Assembly (NCBI GenBank): GCA_025450035.1
Contig: JANWIF010000089.1
Coordinates: 1 to 57,413, forward strand
Direction of reading: 5' to 3'
Source of the DNA: Gemmatimonadaceae bacterium
GTDB lineage: Bacteria > Gemmatimonadota > Gemmatimonadetes > Gemmatimonadales > Gemmatimonadaceae
DNA: 57,413 nt
The notes beneath the pieces are model-generated. The model had not been told where the DNA came from and did no database searches. It saw nothing but the letters and a program-made list of their open reading frames with translations. This document shows positions 25,724 to 34,141 of the stretch, one piece after another. Position 1 is the stretch's first letter; each line of letters begins with the position of its first letter. A program made the translations under genes and the position numbers.

Positions 25724-27556
25724 GTGAAGATTCTCACGCGGTACGTCGTCCGAGAGCACGTTGGTCCGCTGGTGTTCTCGTTGTCGGCGTTGACGACCCT
25801 CCTTCTGCTCAATCAGGTGGCCAAGCAATTTGGCGAGCTGGTTGGGAAGGGGTTGTCGTGGGGAGTGATCGGAGAGTTCTTTTACCTCTCGATCCCGTTC
25901 ATCGTGGCCATGTCGCTCCCGATGGCCGTCCTGGTCGCGGTGCTGTACTCGTTTAGCCGGCTGGCCGCCGAGAATGAAGTTACGGCGCTGCGGGCGTCAG
26001 GCGTGAGCGTGATCCGGATCGTGGGCCCCGTGATGGTGGGCGGCGCTGTATTGGCGTTGCTGATGCTGTTGTTCAACGACCAAGTGCTGCCACGCTCGAA
26101 TCACAAGCTGCGCACACTGCAGACGGACATCGCGCGCAAGAAGCCGACGTTCGCGCTGCGCGAGCAGGTGATCAACGAGGTGATTCCCGGGCGCATCTTT
26201 CTCAGGGCCGCACACATCGACGACGCCACGAACCGGATGCGCGAGGTTTTCATCTACAATTTCGAGGACCCCACGCACCGCAAGACAATCTATGCGGACA
26301 GCGGGTTGATGGGGTTGACACTGGACGAAAGCACGCTGCAGATGACGCTGCATCACGGGTACGTACTGCAGGTGCCTAACGACGATCCGGGTTCCCTGCA
26401 GCGGTTGTACTTCACCACCGACGTCGTTCGGGTGCGCGGGGTGGCGAACAAGTTCGAGAAGACGGCGAAGGACGACTACCGGTCGGAGCGCGAGATGACG
26501 GTGTGCCAGATGGACCACGAGTACCAGGGTGGCGCGTACTCGCTGGATGTCGCGCGGCACGATCTCGCGACCGCGCTCGGCAACGCGGCGCGTTTCGCGG
26601 CCACGGGCGACGTGGTGACGAGGAACGCGCAACTTGAACAGAAGACGGAGCGGACGTCAGGGCAGGTGTATTGCGGGTGGATCACTGGCGTGTTTGGGGC
26701 GATTGGGAGAATCGGACGGCACGGAGAGAAGCCAGGAAAAGGGGAACAACAGGGGAAGGAGGGAGGCATCGCGAGTAGCACACCCGTGAAAACCCAAGCG
26801 GAGAAACCAGCCGAGAAGCAAGCCGAGAAGCCAGCGGCGCCAACGGACGCGCCGGCCAAAGTGCCGATCGCGAGTAGGAAGGTGCCTGTCCTAGCACAGC
26901 ACACGGGCGCGACGGCGCCGTCGACGGCGAAAACACGAGCGCCGGCGGCGCCCAAGACACGGCCGCCGGTGACGCCTGATGCGGGACAGGCGGCGACGAA
27001 TATCGTCAGGACAACGTTGGGCGGACTGCATCCCGAGATCGATGGGCCGAGACGCGAGCAGGCGGCGCCGCAACGTAGACGCTACATGCCGGGATCGACG
27101 GTATCGCCGGGAGAGATCGACGTCATCCGATCGCGGATCACGGACGCGCAAATCACCATGAGCCGCTACCAGGTGGAAATCCAGAAAAAGTTCGCGCTCG
27201 CGGCTGCGTGCATCGTCTTCGTCCTGTTCGGCGCGCCACTCGCGTTGCGCTTCCCGCGCGGAGGCGTGGGACTGGTGATCGGCGTGAGCATCGTGGCGTT
27301 CGCGCTCTACTACATATGCTTGATTGGCGGCCAGGCGTTGGCGGAGAAGCTGATCCTGAGCCCGTTCTGGTCCATGTGGGCTGCCAATGTGATCTTCACC
27401 GTGGTGGGCGTGATCGCGCTCGTGCATTCGCAACGCGTGGGAGCGACCACGCAGGGCGGCGACATGGCGGAGATGTTGGAGAACGTACGCGGGTGGATGG
27501 CGCGGCAAGTGCGACGCATCGGGATTCCCGCCGACCGGCGACGGCGGACGGCCTGA
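25724..27556 (+). CDS. lptF: LPS export permease LptF with a long low-complexity insert
   Basis: Inner-membrane half of the LptB2FG transporter, 610 residues (about 360 in enterobacteria). GTG start at 25724. N-terminal helices (MKILTRYVVREHVGPLVFSL, then FYLSIPFIVAMSLPMAVLVAVLYSFSRL), the EVTALRASG motif, a periplasmic jelly-roll (about 130-260) and C-terminal helices from about 488. Between roughly 310 and 465 there is a Lys/Pro/Ala/Glu-rich insert (AEKPAEKQAEKPAAP) with purine-rich codons unlike the rest. The frame is continuous through it. Overlaps lptG by one base (TGATG). Confidence 0.92.
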   Translation: MKILTRYVVREHVGPLVFSLSALTTLLLLNQVAKQFGELVGKGLSWGVIGEFFYLSIPFIVAMSLPMAVLVAVLYSFSRLAAENEVTALRASGVSVIRIVGPVMVGGAVLALLMLLFNDQVLPRSNHKLRTLQTDIARKKPTFALREQVINEVIPGRIFLRAAHIDDATNRMREVFIYNFEDPTHRKTIYADSGLMGLTLDESTLQMTLHHGYVLQVPNDDPGSLQRLYFTTDVVRVRGVANKFEKTAKDDYRSEREMTVCQMDHEYQGGAYSLDVARHDLATALGNAARFAATGDVVTRNAQLEQKTERTSGQVYCGWITGVFGAIGRIGRHGEKPGKGEQQGKEGGIASSTPVKTQAEKPAEKQAEKPAAPTDAPAKVPIASRKVPVLAQHTGATAPSTAKTRAPAAPKTRPPVTPDAGQAATNIVRTTLGGLHPEIDGPRREQAAPQRRRYMPGSTVSPGEIDVIRSRITDAQITMSRYQVEIQKKFALAAACIVFVLFGAPLALRFPRGGVGLVIGVSIVAFALYYICLIGGQALAEKLILSPFWSMWAANVIFTVVGVIALVHSQRVGATTQGGDMAEMLENVRGWMARQVRRIGIPADRRRRTA

Positions 27557-28641
27557 TGCGCATACTGGGTCCGTTAGATCGCTACGTGTTGAAAGAGTTC
27601 ACCAAGATTCTGGTGACGGCCTCGCTCGGATTTCCGTTGCTGGTCATCGTCATCGATCTGACCGACCATCTGCAGAAATACCTGAGCCGGAATCTATCTT
27701 CGGGGCAGATTGCGCTGAGCTATCTGTACTGGATTCCCGACTCCATGTTCATGGTGCTGCCGGCGGCGGTGCTATTCGCCGTGGTGTTTTCCATTGGTGG
27801 ATTCACCCGTCACTCGGAGATCACCGCGGCGAAGGCGTCGGGGATCAGTTTCCATCGCTTCATCGCGCCGATACTTGGCGCGTCCGTGATCGTGGCGGTG
27901 TTCACGCTGTTCGTGGGCGAGCTGGTGCCGGTGACCGATCGCAAGCGCAACGATATTCTCGAGGAACGCCGGTTCACGGGCATGAGCGACCGCTTCAACT
28001 TCGCGTACGAGGCGCAGCGCGGGCGCGTCTATCAGATCGCGGCGCTGAATGTGGACCGGCGGATGATCGACCATCTCACGATCGAGCGAAAGGGAAAGGG
28101 CCCAGCGTATCCCACCTATCTTGTGGCGGCACAGGGTGCGAAATGGGACAGTACGCGCCACCGTTGGACGCTCCAGCGGGGAGAGCTCCACGTGATTCCT
28201 GACTCACTGCAGACGCTGTCGGTGCAGTTCGACTCGCTGCGGGACAACTCGTTCACCGAAGCGCCCACCGATCTCACCGCATCGCCACGAAGCCCGGACG
28301 AGATGCGGTATCGGGAGCTGCGGCGATTCATCATGGCACTCCAACGATCCGGCTCCGACGTGAACGAGCTCATGGTGGAGCTGGCGCTCAAGATCGCCAT
28401 TCCGGTCACGTGCATCATCATTGCCGTCTTCGGCGCGCCGTTGGCCACGAGTACGCAGCGCGGCGGGGCGGCGTACGGCATCGGGATCAGCCTGGCGATC
28501 ACCATGATCTTCCTGATGCTGATTCAACTGACCAAGGCCGTGGGCCAGGGGGGCGTGGTGCCACCGACGCTGGCCGCGTGGCTGCCGAATATCGTGTTCG
28601 GCGTGGCCGGCGCGATCTTGCTCGCGCGAGTGCGCACGTGA
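27556..28641 (+). CDS. lptG: LPS export permease LptG
   Basis: 361 residues; ATG at 27556 overlaps the lptF stop. Typical YjgQ features: MRILGPLDRYVLKEFTKILV, the EITAAKASGISFHRFIAP motif after the third helix, a periplasmic domain (about 120-270) and helices at IAIPVTCIIIAVFGAPLATS and GISLAITMIFLMLIQLTKAV. It partners LptF to lift LPS out of the inner membrane. lptB, lptA and lptC are not in the window. The earlier in-frame start at 27208 lies inside lptF and was rejected. Confidence 0.94.
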   Translation: MRILGPLDRYVLKEFTKILVTASLGFPLLVIVIDLTDHLQKYLSRNLSSGQIALSYLYWIPDSMFMVLPAAVLFAVVFSIGGFTRHSEITAAKASGISFHRFIAPILGASVIVAVFTLFVGELVPVTDRKRNDILEERRFTGMSDRFNFAYEAQRGRVYQIAALNVDRRMIDHLTIERKGKGPAYPTYLVAAQGAKWDSTRHRWTLQRGELHVIPDSLQTLSVQFDSLRDNSFTEAPTDLTASPRSPDEMRYRELRRFIMALQRSGSDVNELMVELALKIAIPVTCIIIAVFGAPLATSTQRGGAAYGIGISLAITMIFLMLIQLTKAVGQGGVVPPTLAAWLPNIVFGVAGAILLARVRT

Positions 28642-28663
28642 GCCGCCGCGTCGCGGCCTGGAA

Positions 28664-28673
28664 GGGGGGGGGG
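28664..28673 (+). repeat. G10 tract overlapping the mlaE ribosome-binding site
   Basis: GGAA followed by ten G, ending two bases before the mlaE ATG. The Shine-Dalgarno element is embedded in, and spaced by, the homopolymer, so a change in its length would alter translation start efficiency. Confidence 0.85.
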
Positions 28674-28675
28674 CG

Positions 28676-29545
28676 ATGAGCGCCACTGCGCTTCCCGGCC
28701 CCTCCCTCCCCCCGCACGGGCGCCGCCCAACGGATGACTTCGCCATCCCGCAACGTGCGGCCATTCTGTTCTTCCGGCGTGTGGCGCGCATCACGATCGG
28801 ATTCTTTCTCCAGATCGGACTCCGCGTCCAGTTCTTCACGGAAATCGTGCGTGCGTTTGGCGAGGTGCGGACGTGGATGCCGCTCACGGTGCGGCAGATG
28901 CGGAACATTGGCGTCGACTCGATTCCGTTGGCCGGGATCGTGGCCGCGTTCATTGGGGCGGTGACGGCGTACCAGACCGTCTATCAGCTATTCCCCGGCG
29001 TGCAGCTGTCGGCGGTTGGCTGGATCGTACGACAGAGCGTGGTGCTGGAGCTCGGCCCGCTGCTCACCGCGCTCGTGCTGGCCGGACGGGTGGGCGCGCG
29101 GATGGCCGCCGAGATCGGGACGATGCGCGTTACCGAGCAGATCGACGCGCTGGAGACGCTGGCGTACGACCCGATCGCGTATCTGGTGGTGCCGCGGACG
29201 ATCGCCGGCCTAACCATGGTACCGTTGCTCACGATTCTGGCGATCGCGATCGGGATCGTGTTCGGCGGCATCACGGTGGTGGCGGCCACGAAGGTGCGGC
29301 TCACCGACTACACCAGCGGTCTGCGTCTCACGTTCATCCCGTTTCAGGTGTATTACGCGCTCATCAAGGCGACGTTGTTCGGGACGTCGATCTCGCTCAT
29401 CTGCTCGTATGAGGGATACGTGACCGAGACCGGCGCCGAAGGTGTTGGGCGGTCGACCGCCCGCGCCGTGGTCATCTCCTCGGTGGTCATTCTCCTGCTC
29501 GACGCGCTCACAGCGCTTTACCTCGCCCCGGCTCTCGCCCCATGA
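28676..29545 (+). CDS. mlaE: MlaE-family lipid ABC permease
   Basis: 289 residues. The permease core is clear: IPLAGIVAAFIGAVTAYQTV, LELGPLLTALVLAGRVGARM, AEIGTMRVTEQIDALETLAY and the late CSYEGYVTETGAEGVGRST. It moves phospholipids between inner and outer membrane with an MlaF ATPase and MlaD. The N-terminal 30 residues are extra compared with E. coli MlaE. It overlaps mlaD by four bases (ATGA). No mlaF is present, so the ATPase must be encoded elsewhere. Confidence 0.93.
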   Translation: MSATALPGPSLPPHGRRPTDDFAIPQRAAILFFRRVARITIGFFLQIGLRVQFFTEIVRAFGEVRTWMPLTVRQMRNIGVDSIPLAGIVAAFIGAVTAYQTVYQLFPGVQLSAVGWIVRQSVVLELGPLLTALVLAGRVGARMAAEIGTMRVTEQIDALETLAYDPIAYLVVPRTIAGLTMVPLLTILAIAIGIVFGGITVVAATKVRLTDYTSGLRLTFIPFQVYYALIKATLFGTSISLICSYEGYVTETGAEGVGRSTARAVVISSVVILLLDALTALYLAPALAP

Positions 29546-30498
29546 AGCGACGTGACGAAGTGATTGTCGGTGTATTCGTGACCGTGGCCGTCGTGGTCGG
29601 GGTCGTCGGCACCCTGTGGCTCGCCCGCCGGGGATACAGCAAGTCGTATCCCATGTACGCGGTGTTCGATTGGGGGAACAACGTCAAGACAGGCCAACCC
29701 GTGCTACTCGCGGGCGTGCAAGTCGGGTACGTCGACCAGGTGCACCTCGACCCGGCGGGCGTGCTGGACGTGGCCCTCTCGATCGACAAGCAGTGGAAGA
29801 TTCCCGAGGGAACGACCGCGACGGTCCAGAACGAGGGATTCTTCGGCGACAAGTCGGTCGCGTTGCATCCGTGCTTGCGCGCGCAGGCCACGGTGGGCGT
29901 CGAGGGAGCCGCGGGCGCCGTGCCGCCGGCAACGAGCAGCACACCGACGTGCCGTGCCGGCGCCTTCTATCCGCCGGGTGATACCATCCCCACGGGCAAA
30001 CCCGCGCCGACCATCGATCAGATGCTGGCACGCGTGGACTCGATGAGCGGCTCGCTGTCCGATGTCGTGAAGGCGTTTCAGGTGGAGATGGTGCAGAAGA
30101 ACGGCGTCGAGGATTTGCACAAGACGATTCAATCGACTAACGCGCTGCTGCTCGAGCTCCACCGTGTGGCCGAGCAACAGTCGGCTGCGTTGACGCTCAC
30201 GTTGGCCACGATTCGCAAGAGCGCGAGCGCGCTGGACAGCGCCGCGTTAGACACGACGGTGCGGAACGTGGCGGCAACGACACAGAACCTCAAGCAGATG
30301 ACGTCCAAACTGCAGGAGACGTCCGCCCGGCTCGATTCGGTGATGGAGAGCGTCGCGCACGGGAACGGCACCGTGAGCAAACTGCTCAACGACCCCAGCG
30401 TCTACAACGATATCCACACGCTGCTCGCGCGGCTGGATTCGCTGACGGCAGACATCAAAGCGAATCCGAAGCGGTATATCAATGTGAGGGTATTCTAG
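29542..30498 (+). CDS. mlaD: MlaD-family MCE-domain lipid transfer protein
   Basis: 318 residues: an N-terminal membrane anchor (VIVGVFVTVAVVVGVVGTLWLA), an MCE domain (about 37-115; GNNVKTGQPVLLAGVQVGYVD, GFFGDKSVALHP), a Cys-containing loop, then a long helical region (about 150-318) rich in heptads (TLATIRKSASALDSAALDTT). The long tail suggests a tunnel-forming MCE of the PqiB/YebT or Mce1 kind rather than a short MlaD. Coupled to mlaE by ATGA. Confidence 0.9.
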   Translation: MKRRDEVIVGVFVTVAVVVGVVGTLWLARRGYSKSYPMYAVFDWGNNVKTGQPVLLAGVQVGYVDQVHLDPAGVLDVALSIDKQWKIPEGTTATVQNEGFFGDKSVALHPCLRAQATVGVEGAAGAVPPATSSTPTCRAGAFYPPGDTIPTGKPAPTIDQMLARVDSMSGSLSDVVKAFQVEMVQKNGVEDLHKTIQSTNALLLELHRVAEQQSAALTLTLATIRKSASALDSAALDTTVRNVAATTQNLKQMTSKLQETSARLDSVMESVAHGNGTVSKLLNDPSVYNDIHTLLARLDSLTADIKANPKRYINVRVF

Positions 30499-30628
30499 GA
30501 ACCGGGAAACGGGAGAAGAGGGTAAGCCGCCGGCTCACGACCCCGCGCGCCCAAGCGCGGCGCCCATGATCGCTGCCGGTTTGCCGCGGGAGCGCGGAGT
30601 CGGCCACGGGGCGAAACGGGCAGGATGC

Positions 30629-30659
30629 ACGTCGGCGCACGCGGAACGTGCGCCGACGT
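30629..30659. terminator. Strong hairpin between convergent mlaD and TonB receptor genes
   Basis: Perfect 13-base stem (ACGTCGGCGCACG / CGTGCGCCGACGT) with a CGGAA loop. It lies 44 bases past the receptor stop and 130 bases past mlaD, so it can serve both strands. Neither side has a T-run. The rest of the 204-base gap holds no gene. Confidence 0.7.
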
Positions 30660-30702
30660 CATGCCTGTGAAACGCGATCCCGCCAGTGGACCATCATCCC
30701 GG

Positions 30703-33700
30703 TTAGAAGCTCAGTCGCGCGGAGAGTTGCAGCTGGTAGTAGTTGGACGGATTGGCGGACACGAGGAACTTCTGGTACGTCGGACTGAACGTGAACATCG
30801 GCTGGCCGGTCGCGCCGTCAATGCCCGTCTGGGTAAGCAGACTGATGTCCTCGAACGAGCCGGCAGACTCCACTCGGCCCCAGCTCCGGTCGAGCAGGTT
30901 CAGGAAGTTGAACACGTCGAGGCGTACTGACAGCGTACGTCCCTGGATGCTCGGCAGCGACTGGTTGAGCGACACGTTCATGAAGTTCTGCCACGGGTTC
31001 CGGCACGTGTTGCGCTGAATGATCTCGCCCCGATGGTCGTTCAAGCACGGCGTGCTCTTGATGAAGCTCTCGAGCGCCACGGCCTGCGTCTGGGGCGTGA
31101 TCGGGGGGTTGCCGCCGCTCTGGTTCAGGGTGCTGAATTCAATCTCAGTCGGGTCGGTGGCGTTTGTGGGGACATAGACCAGATCGTTGCCGACGACACC
31201 GTCGGCATTCAAGTCGCCGCGACCGCCGCTGCCGGTGTACACATAGTCGTACGGTCCCCCCGACTGGCCGATGTACTGCAGCGACAGGTCGGTGCCCCAC
31301 GTCTTCCACGGCAGCGAGTAGATGAGCGTCGCCAGCACCTTGTTCGGCTGGTCAAAGCTGGACACCGTGGCCGTGCGATCGAACTGGTTGCCCGACACGT
31401 CGCGTGAGAACTTGAAGTTGGACGAGGCGATGCTCGAGGTCAGGCTCGTCACGTCGTACGAGTGCGAGAACGTATACGAGCCGATCGCCTCGAGGTTGTC
31501 GGAAAACCTCTTCTGGAGCTGCGCCGTGAGGTTGTACGCGTAGTCGCTCGATTGGTTGAGCGCGTCGATCGCGAACGAGTACTTCGTTGAGACGAGCGCG
31601 GGCGTCGACCGCCCCTGCGCATCGAAGGTGCCGTAGACCACGCGGCCGTGGGCGTCCGTGGACTGCGGTCCCACGAGATTTCGGTTGACGTAGAAGATGT
31701 TGTTGAGGCCGCGGGTATAGAGTCCCTCGAGCGTTCCCACGAACCCGCCCCCGAGCTGGCGGTCGTAGGACAGCGACGCGCGCAACACTTGCGGGTTCTT
31801 GAGGTTGGTATTGAGGAAGTCCACCTCGCCCACGCTGCCCGAGCCTAACTGACCCTGTCCGTTTCCGCAGGCGAGCGGCGGGTTGCTGGCACTGGGGTTG
31901 AATGCCGGCGCGGGTCCGGGGAACGAGGCCGTTGGGCCGCAATTGATGGTGCCCAGACCGCTGCCGGTGTTCTGGAAGGCATCGCCAATCCACACGTACG
32001 CCGGCCGGCCGACAAACAAGCCCACCCCGCCACGGAGCTGATTCTTCTGGTTGCCCGTGACATCCCAGTTGAACCCGATGCGCGGCGACCACTGCGCGTT
32101 GCCCGACGGCACGTCGCTGGTGTTGCGGCCGAAGTCGTTCAGCACCTGCTGAGAGAAGGCCGGCTTGTCGCTCAGATACGGGACGTCGATGCGCAGACCG
32201 TACGTGAGGTTGAACCGGTCGTTGATGCTCCAATTGTCTTCGGCGTACGCGCTGAGCGAATATCCCTTGAACTGGCTGATCACGGGACCGCCAAGACTGC
32301 CCGACACCGTATAGCGGTCAGCGATACCTTGCTCGAACGCCGCGAGGCTGTCGAAGGTCCAGACGCCGTATGAACTCTGGGTGAACACGTTTAGGAACTT
32401 GTACATCTCGTCGTGCGTGCCGATGGTGATACGATGCGCGGCGCCGAGCGGGAACGAGTAGTCGTCGGTGAGCTCGAAGAGATCCTGATTGAGCGAGTTA
32501 CCCTGCGAGAATTGTTCGCTGCCGCCCACGAGCGTGGCCGTGGGCGTCTCGGTACCGGGGACGGTGACCGAGACCTGCGGCGCGAACGTGTTGGGCACGC
32601 GGCCGTCGCGCACGCGAGTGTAGCCGAGCGTAAGTTCGTTGGCGCTGCCGTTGTCGAAGTTGCTGAACAGCTGGACCACCGGCGAGTTGGTGGAGTTCCG
32701 GAACGTATAGCCGTTGGACGACAGGTTGAACGTCGTCAGCGAGCGGCTAAAGATGTCCTCCACCGCGCGACCGTAGTTGTACCGCACGACGAGTCGGCTG
32801 TCGATGCTCGGCAACGCGACGTCGAGGCGCGCAAACAGGTTGGTGAGCGGGTTCGTGTTGTTCTGCAGGCCGGCGCTGCCCGGCGTGATGCCGTAGGTCT
32901 CCAGATCGTTGATGAACCGGTTGATGTTCGCCGGGTCGGTGGAGAGCGGCGTCGTAGCACTGGCGCTCTGGCCGAGATAGGGCCCGGACGCGGGCTGCGA
33001 CCGATCCTGCCATTCAGGCGCGATGAAGAAGTGGACCTTGTCCTTGACGATCGGCCCGCCTAACGACAGCCCATACTGCTTCACCGACAACTGCGACTGG
33101 CGGATGAAGGTGATATTCTGGGCCAGATTCTGATTGTAGAAGTAGTAGTACGCCGACCCATGGAAGTCGTTGGTCCCGCTCTTGGTGACGGCATTGATGA
33201 GCGCGCCGGTGAAGTTGCCCTGGCTCACGTCGTACGGAGACAGGATGACCTGGTATTCCTTCACCGCCTCGAGCGAGATGGACTTGGCGGCGGCCTGGCC
33301 GCCGGGTTGGCCGGTGGAGCCGAGTCCGAACAGGTCGTTCTCGTTCACACCGTCGATCTGAATGTTATTGAAGCGATTGTTGACGCCGCCCGCGGAGTTG
33401 CCGGAGCTGGACTGCGAAATCTGCGGTGTTGCGTTGACAAAATCCGTAAAGTTGCGGTTCAGCGTCGGGAGCCGACGCAGCGCACTGTCGGTGACGAGCG
33501 TCTCGACCCCTTTCTTAGCGGGGGAAAAGAACGACTCTTCGCTCTGCGCCGGGATGGTCACGACGGCCAGTTGGGCAGCTTGCTGCTTGAGTTTGAATAG
33601 GGCGCGGTAGTTTTGGCCGAGCGACAGCGTCAGGTCATTGATCGAGGCAGGCTCGTACCCGATGCGGCGGACGCTCACCGTATATGGTCCGCCCACGACC

Positions 33701-33936
33701 AAACCCTGGATGAAGAATCGGCCGCCTTCACGCGATAGGCCGCCAGTCGTGACCCCGGTGGACCGGTTGATGACGACCACCTGCGCGGACTCGATCCCTT
33801 GGCCGCTGGCTTCGTCGATAACGGTGCCGCTCACGGCGGCGGTGGTGACACCCTGAGCACCGAGTGGCGAAGCAGCCGCCACCGCGGCGGCGACACATCC
33901 GAGCAGGAAATTGCAAATTCGTCCTGACGTGGACAT
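30703..33936 (-). CDS. Oar-like TonB-dependent outer-membrane receptor
   Basis: 1077 residues from ATG 33936 (signal peptide ending SPLGAQG); the open frame to 34083 only adds a basic leader. Order: CarboxypepD_reg-like domain (about 30-110; VSGTVIDEASGQGIESAQVV, YTVSVRRIGYEP), plug (about 130-240; ETLVTDSALRRLPTLNRNFT, RFNNIQIDGVNENDL) and a long beta-barrel ending YQLQLSARLSF, with the usual terminal Phe. Oar-type receptors take up or export protease-derived peptides or other large substrates. It may work with the amino-acid permease and peptidases encoded nearby. Confidence 0.92.
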   Translation of the reverse strand: MSTSGRICNFLLGCVAAAVAAASPLGAQGVTTAAVSGTVIDEASGQGIESAQVVVINRSTGVTTGGLSREGGRFFIQGLVVGGPYTVSVRRIGYEPASINDLTLSLGQNYRALFKLKQQAAQLAVVTIPAQSEESFFSPAKKGVETLVTDSALRRLPTLNRNFTDFVNATPQISQSSSGNSAGGVNNRFNNIQIDGVNENDLFGLGSTGQPGGQAAAKSISLEAVKEYQVILSPYDVSQGNFTGALINAVTKSGTNDFHGSAYYYFYNQNLAQNITFIRQSQLSVKQYGLSLGGPIVKDKVHFFIAPEWQDRSQPASGPYLGQSASATTPLSTDPANINRFINDLETYGITPGSAGLQNNTNPLTNLFARLDVALPSIDSRLVVRYNYGRAVEDIFSRSLTTFNLSSNGYTFRNSTNSPVVQLFSNFDNGSANELTLGYTRVRDGRVPNTFAPQVSVTVPGTETPTATLVGGSEQFSQGNSLNQDLFELTDDYSFPLGAAHRITIGTHDEMYKFLNVFTQSSYGVWTFDSLAAFEQGIADRYTVSGSLGGPVISQFKGYSLSAYAEDNWSINDRFNLTYGLRIDVPYLSDKPAFSQQVLNDFGRNTSDVPSGNAQWSPRIGFNWDVTGNQKNQLRGGVGLFVGRPAYVWIGDAFQNTGSGLGTINCGPTASFPGPAPAFNPSASNPPLACGNGQGQLGSGSVGEVDFLNTNLKNPQVLRASLSYDRQLGGGFVGTLEGLYTRGLNNIFYVNRNLVGPQSTDAHGRVVYGTFDAQGRSTPALVSTKYSFAIDALNQSSDYAYNLTAQLQKRFSDNLEAIGSYTFSHSYDVTSLTSSIASSNFKFSRDVSGNQFDRTATVSSFDQPNKVLATLIYSLPWKTWGTDLSLQYIGQSGGPYDYVYTGSGGRGDLNADGVVGNDLVYVPTNATDPTEIEFSTLNQSGGNPPITPQTQAVALESFIKSTPCLNDHRGEIIQRNTCRNPWQNFMNVSLNQSLPSIQGRTLSVRLDVFNFLNLLDRSWGRVESAGSFEDISLLTQTGIDGATGQPMFTFSPTYQKFLVSANPSNYYQLQLSARLSF

Positions 33937-34081
33937 TGCGCTGCGATCTCCGAGTGAAAGTCCTGAACACGCCTCCTGAGGGCGGCGTGATGATCTGTGG
34001 CCCGTTGGGCAGACTGTCCGGGGCCCGAAGCAAGGGCGCGACCGTCGCAGCCGGGCACTCCCCGCGAGGGAGGCGAAGGTC

Positions 34082-34109
34082 AAGGTACCGCACCGCGCGG
34101 GGTCGTCAA
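34082..34109 (-). promoter_or_regulatory. Candidate sigma-70-like promoter of the TonB receptor gene
   Basis: On the minus strand TTGACG (34104-34109) and TACCTT (34082-34087) are 16 bases apart, about 145 bases before the receptor ATG. The -35 match is good and the -10 match is weak. Confidence 0.35.
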
Positions 34110-34141
34110 GATTTTACCACGTAGCGAACGCAGCAGGAGCG

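Noticed and set aside
26651-27119. The LptF low-complexity segment as a frameshift artefact or inserted mobile element
   Set aside because: The frame is continuous across it, the C-terminal LptF helices follow in the same frame, and no repeats or target duplication flank it.
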